A DNA stretch of 19,781 bases from Spirochaetota bacterium (GTDB taxonomy: Bacteria > Spirochaetota > UBA12135 > COTS27 > JAFLEE01): positions 1-19,781 of the forward strand of contig JAFLEE010000013.1 in the NCBI GenBank assembly GCA_017302015.1. Direction: 5' to 3'. The notes under the pieces are model-generated. The model was not told where the DNA came from. It saw only the letters and a program-made list of their open reading frames with translations, and made no database searches. Shown piece by piece: positions 14,781 to 19,781 of this stretch (positions are counted from its first letter, which is position 1; every line of letters starts with the position of its first letter). The translations under genes and the position numbers were made by a program.

Positions 14781-15926
14781 ATGGCCAAGTATTTCACCCT
14801 CGACGAATTGATCCAGCGGAGCGCCTTCACCGGGAATGTGGAGGCATTGGCCCCCGGCTATGACGAGCGGGAGCGCCGCACCCCGAGTGGTGGATGCCAT
14901 TTGCTGGACGAGGGCGGCCTGGGCAAGGCCGCGGATTTCCTGAGGCTCGCCGCGCCCTATGCGGACGCCCTCCTTTCCGCCGCCCGATCGGTGCGTTCGG
15001 ATGAGGCCCTTTCCCATCTCGCCTGGCATTGCCAAGGCTTGCTCGAAGAGCCCGTCAATGAAAAAGGTTATAGCGCCGCGTGGCCGACGCCCTCCCCCGA
15101 ATCGGACGAAGGCGCGTCAACCCTATGGGCCCTCGTACTTCTGGGTGCGTTGGATGGGCTGAAAGCCCGCTACCGTGAACGCGCCATCCCCGAATCGATC
15201 CTCATCGACACGCTCTCCGATTTCCAGGTTTGGATGGACCATTACAAGGCCACCACGGGCCGCCTGGGCTTCGGCCAGGTGAATTGGCTGCGAAACCATT
15301 TCGTGCCCCGGATCTTCCGCCTCGGCCGCCTCCAATTCGCCTTCGAGCATTTTCCCTTCGAACTGCGGGCCTTCCATCGGAAACCGGGCTCCCTCGCGTT
15401 GGTGGATGGCGCGGGGCGCCTGGTCCCCGCCGCCGGGGGAGCGCCGGGGGCGAAGGTGTTCGACCCATCGGGATGGACCGAGGTCGTCCACCAGGGCTGC
15501 CCCACCCTCGGCATCCATATCCCGGCGTCGGGCCCCCTCGACCCCGTCGCCTGCGGGGAATCCATCCATGCCGCTTTCGCGTTCTTCCCGAAATATTTCC
15601 CCGGCTACGATTGGAAGGCGATGACGTGCGTCTCCTGGCTTCTCGATCCCCAATTGGAGAAGAGCCTGGGGCCCGATGCCAACCTCTCCCGCTTCCTGCG
15701 CGAGTTCTACCTCTTCCCCGTGCCCGGCGCCAACGACAACCAACTCTGGGAGCGCGTCTTCGGCCGCCGCTACGACCCCTGGGAGGAGGCGCCCACCGAC
15801 ACGTCCCTGCGCCGCGCGGTGATCGCGCACCTGCGCGCCGGGGGGAAATGGGCCAACGGGGGCGGGCTCATCGTCCCCGAGGGCTACCGCTGGGGCGGGG
15901 CGATGTACCGCGAGCAGGCGTTCTGA
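14781..15926 (+). CDS. GNAT-like acyltransferase, DUF5596 type
   Basis: 381 residues. The layout matches the two-domain family annotated as acyltransferase domain-containing (N-acyltransferase N-terminal plus GNAT-like C-terminal domain). The N-terminal ~160 residues are helical with no motif I can name. The C-terminal half contains the family-typical GIHIPASGPLDPVACGESIHAAFAFF segment (starting near 244), a VSWLLDP strand (~284-290) and LSRFLREFYLFPV (~302-314). The family is recurrent beside glycosidase genes in Firmicutes and PVC bacteria, but its substrate is unknown to me. The protein is soluble and cytoplasmic. The start follows directly from the -10 box of the promoter at 14747-14775, implying a leaderless transcript. 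It sits between the sulfatase and the convergent mutarotase-like gene, whose stop codon lies four bases beyond its own. Confidence 0.65.
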   Translation: MAKYFTLDELIQRSAFTGNVEALAPGYDERERRTPSGGCHLLDEGGLGKAADFLRLAAPYADALLSAARSVRSDEALSHLAWHCQGLLEEPVNEKGYSAAWPTPSPESDEGASTLWALVLLGALDGLKARYRERAIPESILIDTLSDFQVWMDHYKATTGRLGFGQVNWLRNHFVPRIFRLGRLQFAFEHFPFELRAFHRKPGSLALVDGAGRLVPAAGGAPGAKVFDPSGWTEVVHQGCPTLGIHIPASGPLDPVACGESIHAAFAFFPKYFPGYDWKAMTCVSWLLDPQLEKSLGPDANLSRFLREFYLFPVPGANDNQLWERVFGRRYDPWEEAPTDTSLRRAVIAHLRAGGKWANGGGLIVPEGYRWGGAMYREQAF

Positions 15927-15930
15927 CCCC

Positions 15931-17559
15931 CTATTTCTCCAGGAACTCGACGTCGAGCACGCTATTCCATTTGCTCACGGAATTGCCGTAGCCGGTGTAC
16001 TTCACGTGGCGCGCCTTCACGGGGGAGGCGAAGCGGTTCGTCTCCAGGGCCGTCCCCTTGCCGCTCGATTCGGCCGCGTAGAGTTTCCGCCAATTCGCGC
16101 CGTCGAGGGACACCGACAGGTCGTAGAAGGATTTCCGCTTGTCGCCGTTGTACCAGGCGATGGCGATGCCCGCGAGGTTCTTGACGGACCCGAGGTCGTA
16201 GGCGATCCACGCCCCGTCGCCCTCGGAGGACCAGCGGGTATCGGGGTCGCCGTCGAGGGTATTGCGCGGCCCCACGTCGGGGAGGTTCGAGGTGGCGGTG
16301 ACGCGGATGGAGGTCGTGCGCAGGTCGAACACGTAGACCGGGGGACGGACGCGGACATCGGCGCAGGAGAAACTCACCAGGGCCTTGCCGGGGACCCCGC
16401 CCGGCGCCGAGACCGTCGCGCGGTCGGCCGCATTCATGCAGGTCGCCTCGAACCGCGGCACGCGGGTGGCGTCGTCCAAGAGCACGATGAAGTTCGTCTT
16501 CTGGCCATCAAAACCGGCGAAGGGGACCCCGTCCATGCGGATCTCCTCGATGCCGTGGAAGGCGAGGGCATCCAGGTCTTTCAGGGGCGGGATGGGGAAG
16601 GGCCCCTCGAAATACGTGCAGGTCGTGGCCCAGCGGCATTCCTCCCCGGGCTTCAGGTCGATGCGATAGAAGGCCTCGGGGCTGAGGGTCCGCGAATCGA
16701 TGTAGGTGACGAAGGCGGAGACCGGGTACTGGGCCTCGATGCGGACCCCCGCCCGGGTGCGCCCGTTATGCACCACCGAGACCGGGTTTCCCCGGGCGTT
16801 GGAGAAGCCCCGGGGGCGCATCATGAAGGGCTGGTTCGTGGCGAGGGCCGCCACCATGCGCACGACGTTCCCCTCGACGCGCAGGAAGTTCTTGTCGGGG
16901 CTCGGGGCGACGTGGTAGAAGTTGAAGCTCGCCGCGTAGGAGGGCCCGACGGGCTCGTCGTCGATGAGGGTGAAGTGGTGGTTGTAATGGTCGGTGACGA
17001 GGCGCTTGGCGCCGGTGTTGCGCAAGCGGTGGTCGAGTCGCAGGGAGGCGGCCTTCGCATCGAGGGTGATCGTCTTCTCGTACTCATAGCCGTAACCGAG
17101 GGCGCTGAGGCGCTGGGTGAAGCGCGCCCGGTTCCTGGAATGCTCCACCGTCCACGGGGCGTTGGAGAGGACCCTCAGGTTCGCCCCGAAGGAATACCCG
17201 CCGCTTCGCCGCTCCACCAGGCCGATGCCCACCTTGATGAACGCGCCCCCGGGGGCCGCCTCTTCGTAGCCGACGGGCTCGCGGAACTCCTCCGTCAAGC
17301 CCGCGCCGCCCGCCGAATCGAGGGGGTCGTGGATCGGCAGGAAATTCGTGTAGAAGACATGGCGGCCCACGGCGACCCGCGCGACGATGCCCGACGGATC
17401 GTAGCGCGAGGACCGGTAGAATCCCTTCTCGCCATCGGGCAGGTAAACGAGGGCCTTCATCGACCCGCTTTCGAGGGTGAGGGAGGGGTAGGCGCCCTCG
17501 GCCCCCTCGGCCGATAAGAGAAGCGAGACGCCAAGAGCGAAGCGGCAAATCGTATTCAT
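15931..17559 (-). CDS. secreted galactose-mutarotase-like protein with C-terminal F5/8 type C (discoidin) domain
   Basis: 542 residues. A signal peptide (MNTICRFALGVSLLLSAEGAEGA) is followed by a large beta-sandwich (~25-325) resembling aldose-1-epimerase/mutarotase-like folds; the strand pattern YEYEKTITLDAKAASLRLDH and the His-rich TDHYNHHFTLID (~190-201) are typical. Residues ~330-415 are a linker sandwich. Residues 420-542 are an F5/8C (CBM32-like) module with NTLDGDPDTRWSSEG, WIAYDLGSV, FYDLSVSLDGANWRKL and ARHVKYTGYGN. This is likely a sugar-binding or sugar-modifying protein outside the cytoplasm; true mutarotase activity is not established, since the canonical catalytic set could not be verified by eye. 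Upstream, a TAGAAT box lies five bases before the ATG, and AAAGG could act as a weak ribosome site. Confidence 0.65.
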   Translation of the reverse strand: MNTICRFALGVSLLLSAEGAEGAYPSLTLESGSMKALVYLPDGEKGFYRSSRYDPSGIVARVAVGRHVFYTNFLPIHDPLDSAGGAGLTEEFREPVGYEEAAPGGAFIKVGIGLVERRSGGYSFGANLRVLSNAPWTVEHSRNRARFTQRLSALGYGYEYEKTITLDAKAASLRLDHRLRNTGAKRLVTDHYNHHFTLIDDEPVGPSYAASFNFYHVAPSPDKNFLRVEGNVVRMVAALATNQPFMMRPRGFSNARGNPVSVVHNGRTRAGVRIEAQYPVSAFVTYIDSRTLSPEAFYRIDLKPGEECRWATTCTYFEGPFPIPPLKDLDALAFHGIEEIRMDGVPFAGFDGQKTNFIVLLDDATRVPRFEATCMNAADRATVSAPGGVPGKALVSFSCADVRVRPPVYVFDLRTTSIRVTATSNLPDVGPRNTLDGDPDTRWSSEGDGAWIAYDLGSVKNLAGIAIAWYNGDKRKSFYDLSVSLDGANWRKLYAAESSGKGTALETNRFASPVKARHVKYTGYGNSVSKWNSVLDVEFLEK

Positions 17560-17699
17560 GGAAGATTCTACCTTTGGAAACCCGACGCGGGTATGCGCGC
17601 GTTTGCGATTTGGGCCTCCCCGTTGGGTGTTTGGGAACCGTCCTGCTTCCGGGACCGGAGCCTGCCCTAAGGAAACAACACCCCCGAATCAATTCAAAG

Positions 17700-17729
17700 T
17701 CAACACGGCGGGGGGGGGCGTGGTACAAT
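17700..17729 (+). promoter_or_regulatory. candidate promoter with a G9 tract in its spacer
   Basis: TCAACA (17700-17705, 4/6 to TTGACA), an 18-base spacer and TACAAT (17724-17729). The spacer contains nine consecutive G residues (17710-17718). Loss of one G would give the optimal 17-base spacing. The rest of the gap between the mutarotase-like gene and here (17560-17699) shows no gene and no other clear element. Confidence 0.45.
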
Positions 17730-17764
17730 GCCTGGATGGCAGTGAATCGGACGGCGCCGCACGA
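17725..17764 (+). repeat. 40-bp direct repeat, copy 1
   Basis: This 40-base unit recurs at 17786-17825 with a single difference (T at 17732, C at 17793), a period of 61 bp. It begins inside the -10 box (ACAAT) and contains ATGGCAGTGAATCGG and the palindrome GGCGCC. Near-identity suggests a recent local duplication or a selected element. Confidence 0.9.
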
Positions 17765-17873
17765 GGCGGCAATAAGCCGCCCGAAACAATGCCCGGATGG
17801 CAGTGAATCGGACGGCGCCGCACGAAATCTCCGATCCCATCCCCTACGAGGTATCCCATGGCCAAAATCATGA
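17736..17873 (+). CDS. candidate 45-aa leader ORF, possibly leaderless and coupled to the downstream gene
   Basis: The ATG at 17736 lies six bases after the TACAAT box, so transcription would start at or next to it. The frame gives MAVNRTAPHEAAISRPKQ and continues to a TGA at 17871-17873. That stop overlaps in ATGA form the internal ATG at 17870, residue 5 of the hydrolase, where MKRILIALAILL looks like a natural membrane-anchor start. The peptide is encoded largely by the two repeat copies, read in different frames. I recognise no family, and it may not be translated. Confidence 0.25.
   Translation: MAVNRTAPHEAAISRPKQCPDGSESDGAARNLRSHPLRGIPWPKS
17765..17781 (+). other. perfect hairpin between the two repeat copies
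   Basis: GGCGGC-AATAA-GCCGCC forms a six-base-pair G/C stem with a five-base loop, exactly in the 21-base spacer between the repeats. There is no T-run after it, so a simple intrinsic terminator is unlikely. In RNA it would lie about 30 nt into the proposed transcript. Confidence 0.6.
17786..17825 (+). repeat. 40-bp direct repeat, copy 2
   Basis: Second copy of the unit at 17725-17764, with one mismatch. It starts ACAATGCCCGG, but the base before it is A rather than T and no -35 lies at a suitable distance, so it is a weaker promoter candidate than copy 1. It ends 32 bases before the ATG of the hydrolase gene. Confidence 0.9.
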
Positions 17874-18637
17874 AACGCATCCTCATCGCCCTCGCGATTC
17901 TCCTCGCCTTGCTCCTCATCGGCGGGGGCCTGGCCTGGAAACTCCGGCCGGCCCCCGGGCCGACGCGTCTCGAATTGCCCCATGGCGCCAGCGGGGTCCT
18001 GATGACCTACGTCTACGCGTGGGTCGTGCCCACCGCCAGCGGGGTCGTGCTCATCGACGCGGGGGGCGATGCGAAGGCGCCCGAACTTTTGGCGGAACTC
18101 AAACGCCGCGGCAAGGGCCCGATGGATGTGAAGGCCATCCTCCTCACCCACGGCCACTTCGACCATTGGCCCGGCACCGCGGCCTTCCCCAAGGCCACCG
18201 TCTATGTCCATCCCGCCGAGCTCGCCACGATGCGCGGGGTAAAAAAATCCCCCCATCTCCTCCTGCGGGTCATGGGGGCCTTCCGCAAGGCGCAGCCCCT
18301 GCCGCGCGCCATCGCCGCCCTCCACGGCGACGAAAACCTCAAGATCGACGGGGAGAGCTTCCAGGCCGTGTCCATCCCCGGGCATACCGAAGGCAGCCTG
18401 ATGTATCTTTGGAGGGGGATCCTCTTCACCGGCGATAGCGTGCAAGCGGGGAAGGATGGGGGCCTCGCCCTGCCGCCCGCCATGTTCAGCGAAGAACTCT
18501 CCCGGCTCGACGCCGAACTCCGGAAAACGCTCCCGAAATGGACCTTCGAGCAGCTGGCCACGAGCCATACCGGGCTCATCTTGGATGGCGCCGCGGCCCT
18601 CCGCAAGTACCTCGCGAAGGATCCCGCGGCCAAATAG
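17858..18637 (+). CDS. membrane-anchored metallo-beta-lactamase-fold hydrolase
   Basis: 259 residues. Residues ~6-27 (RILIALAILLALLLIGGGLAW) form one N-terminal membrane segment. The MBL fold follows, with the metal motif THGHFDH (H98, H100, D102, H103), H176 in SIPGHTEGS, D193 in FTGDSV and H237 in SHTG, so the two-metal site looks complete. The spacing resembles the glyoxalase II/general hydrolase group; the substrate is unknown. I start at 17858 because GAGG (17848-17851) lies six bases upstream; the ATG at 17870 is an alternative that would make the ATGA overlap with the upstream ORF. It is preceded by the repeat/hairpin leader and converges on the AraC gene. A GCGGCCC/GGGCCGC pair (18639-18645/18673-18679) beyond the stop is a weak terminator candidate. 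Confidence 0.85.
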   Translation: MAKIMKRILIALAILLALLLIGGGLAWKLRPAPGPTRLELPHGASGVLMTYVYAWVVPTASGVVLIDAGGDAKAPELLAELKRRGKGPMDVKAILLTHGHFDHWPGTAAFPKATVYVHPAELATMRGVKKSPHLLLRVMGAFRKAQPLPRAIAALHGDENLKIDGESFQAVSIPGHTEGSLMYLWRGILFTGDSVQAGKDGGLALPPAMFSEELSRLDAELRKTLPKWTFEQLATSHTGLILDGAAALRKYLAKDPAAK

Positions 18638-18713
18638 AGCGGCCCCGGCCCGAAGCGGCGGGGGCGCCTTCCGGGCCGCCGCGATCGGCTCGTTATGGCT
18701 TGACCTTACTTTT

Positions 18714-19577
18714 TTATCCCGGGGCGCGCCCGTCCCGGGGCCTTTTCCCGGTGAAGCGGCGGTAGACCGTGGCGAAATATTGGCTCGACGGGAAACCCGT
18801 CTCGAGGGCGATCTCGGTCACGGATTTCCGGGGATCCCCCAGGAGTTCCTGGGCCCGCTCGAGGCGGCGGCGCAGCACGAACTCTTTGGGCGGCATCCCG
18901 GCCTCGCGGCGGAAACGCTTCTTGAATTGGGGCAGGGAGAGGCCGCAGGCGGCGGCGAGGTCGGGGACGCTCACGGTCTCGTCGAGGCGCTCCGCCACGC
19001 AGCGGGCGACCCGCGCCACGAGATCGGACCCACTGCCCGGCGCTTCCCGGCCCGCGGCGTCGAGGATCAGGAACAGGAAGGACAGGATCTCGTGGGAGAG
19101 GCGGACCCCGTCCGCATCCCGTTCTTCGGCCAGGCGCACGAGGCGATCCAGGCAGCGCCCGGCCTCCTCGCCGGCATGGAAGGCCCTGCGGCCGATGGCG
19201 GCGAGGCGGCGGTGCATGCCCCGGGCGTCTTGGCCGCGCAAATGCAGGAAGCGCGTCTTGGGTCCCGAGAGATCGAGGAGGAGCCAATAGAGGATGGAGC
19301 GCTCTTCGGGGTTGCCGCCGGTATCGTGCTCCTCGCCGGGGCGGGTGAGGAAGACATCGCCCGCCGCGAGTTGGTGCTCCCGATCCTCCACCCAGTAGGT
19401 CTGGCGGCCGCGCACGAGGTAGCAGATTTCCATGGATCCCGCGTGGCGGTGGCGGGCCAGGGGGGCGTGGGCGCGGCGGTAATTGAGGCGGCCCAAGTGG
19501 AGGGCGGTGGCCAGCCCCATCCCCCTGAAATCCAGGAGCAGGCGCTCCCGGGAGAGGATCTCGGACGGTCGGCCCAT
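18714..19577 (-). CDS. AraC/XylS-family transcriptional regulator with N-terminal cupin
   Basis: 287 residues. The N-terminal cupin-like ligand domain shows H43-R-H45 with E50 (MEICYLVRG) and AAGDVFLTRPGEEHDTGG (~71-88). The C-terminal ~95 residues hold the two helix-turn-helix motifs: VSVPDLAAACGLSLPQFKKRF (~202-222) and SVTEIALETGFPSSQYFATVYRR (~252-274), the second being the AraC signature. Such proteins usually sense a sugar and activate catabolic genes through direct-repeat sites. The stop TAA is part of a T6 run (18710-18715, plus strand). No strong ribosome site precedes the ATG. It is divergent from the gene starting at 19660, 82 bp away, the usual arrangement for a regulator and its target. 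Confidence 0.88.
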   Translation of the reverse strand: MGRPSEILSRERLLLDFRGMGLATALHLGRLNYRRAHAPLARHRHAGSMEICYLVRGRQTYWVEDREHQLAAGDVFLTRPGEEHDTGGNPEERSILYWLLLDLSGPKTRFLHLRGQDARGMHRRLAAIGRRAFHAGEEAGRCLDRLVRLAEERDADGVRLSHEILSFLFLILDAAGREAPGSGSDLVARVARCVAERLDETVSVPDLAAACGLSLPQFKKRFRREAGMPPKEFVLRRRLERAQELLGDPRKSVTEIALETGFPSSQYFATVYRRFTGKRPRDGRAPG

Positions 19578-19659
19578 GTTTCAAATTGGATCCTGAGACG
19601 ACCGGGAACGCAACGCCCAGCGATCGGGCCCAGAATAGAGCATCGAAAGAGAGGCCCCC

Positions 19660-19687
19660 ATGAATCCCGAACGCGACCCTACACTCG
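19660..19687 (+). CDS. start of a truncated gene running into the window end
   Basis: AGAGAGG ends five bases before the ATG at 19660, and the first codons read MNPERDPTLA before the sequence dissolves into a C12 run and T-rich DNA. The ribosome site and the position opposite the AraC gene suggest a genuine gene start, perhaps a regulator target. The product cannot be identified; beyond 19687 the frame cannot be trusted (as given, it stops at 19759-19761). Confidence 0.35.
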
Positions 19688-19781
19688 CCCCCCCCCCCCT
19701 CCCCCTTTTCATCCCATGTTTTTGTATTTTATTTTTTTTGTTGTATTTCTTTTCGTGCTAATTTCTTGTTGGCATTCATGT
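19688..19781. other. low-complexity contig-end sequence, probable artefact
   Basis: Twelve C, one T, five C and four T are followed by ~70 bases made mostly of T with scattered G and A. Composition switches abruptly from the G/C-rich pattern of the other 19.7 kb. This looks like a degraded read tail or misassembly at a contig end rather than biology. No gene can be supported here. Confidence 0.7.

Noticed and set aside
17725-17825. CRISPR array or insertion-sequence end
   Set aside because: Only two repeat copies with a 21-base hairpin-forming spacer; no cas genes, transposase or terminal inverted repeats nearby.
17084-18568. 494-residue minus-strand frame spanning the repeat region
   Set aside because: It runs antisense to the MBL hydrolase and then out of frame through the mutarotase-like gene; no homology is evident.
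1-19781. tRNA, rRNA, riboswitch or SusC/SusD genes
   Set aside because: I looked for cloverleaf, conserved rRNA segments and TonB-receptor/SusD features in gaps and frames and saw none.

Overview
This is a G+C-rich, gene-dense stretch of bacterial chromosome, except for its last ~95 bases. It is dominated by carbohydrate-active enzymes: a GH78-type rhamnosidase, a clan GH-A glycosidase with three carbohydrate-binding modules, a tandem SGNH esterase with a LamG domain, a GH51-type arabinofuranosidase, a sulfatase and a secreted mutarotase-like/F5/8C protein. This repertoire, with large multi-domain secreted enzymes and no visible SusC/SusD pair, suggests a polysaccharide-degrading member of the PVC group (Lentisphaerota, Verrucomicrobiota, Planctomycetota) or a similar uncultured lineage. 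No rRNA or marker gene confirms that, so the lineage is inference.

Layout. 3-245 (+) is the tail of an unrecognised, partly hydrophobic protein. 279-2699 (-) is a cytoplasmic GH78-type alpha-L-rhamnosidase. A 369-bp divergent regulatory region follows, with two sets of short direct repeats. 3069-6131 (+) is a secreted GH-A glycosidase; 6201-6917 (+) a CYTH-domain phosphohydrolase/cyclase-like protein; 7033-9648 (+) a secreted LamG + double SGNH hydrolase; 9828-12290 (+) a secreted GH51-type arabinofuranosidase. 12315-13076 (-) is a TspO/MBR-like membrane protein, convergent with the GH51 gene and divergent from 13201-14655 (+), a type I sulfatase. 14781-15926 (+) is a GNAT-like acyltransferase of the DUF5596 type. 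15931-17559 (-) is a secreted mutarotase-like + F5/8C protein. 17858-18637 (+) is a membrane-anchored metallo-beta-lactamase-fold hydrolase, preceded by an unusual leader. 18714-19577 (-) is an AraC/XylS regulator. At 19660 (+) a divergent gene begins, but the sequence turns into low-complexity C- and T-rich DNA that looks like a contig-end artefact.

How the genes may work together (inference): the secreted GH-A, GH51 and SGNH proteins could debranch and de-esterify an acylated heteropolysaccharide outside the cytoplasm. The GH78-like enzyme and the sulfatase have no visible signal peptide and could finish rhamnose-containing or sulfated oligosaccharides inside. The AraC regulator, a LacI-type palindrome and the tandem repeats at the GH-A promoter fit sugar-controlled expression. 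Most genes seem to have their own promoter rather than forming one operon.

The most unusual part is 17700-17873. A promoter whose spacer contains a G9 tract leads straight into a 40-bp direct repeat flanking a perfect hairpin, and into a 45-codon ORF that begins at the predicted transcription start and ends in an ATGA overlap inside the start of the downstream gene. The window also mixes genes with Shine-Dalgarno sequences and genes whose -10 box lies 5-8 nt from the ATG (14781 and 6201), which predicts leaderless or near-leaderless mRNAs.
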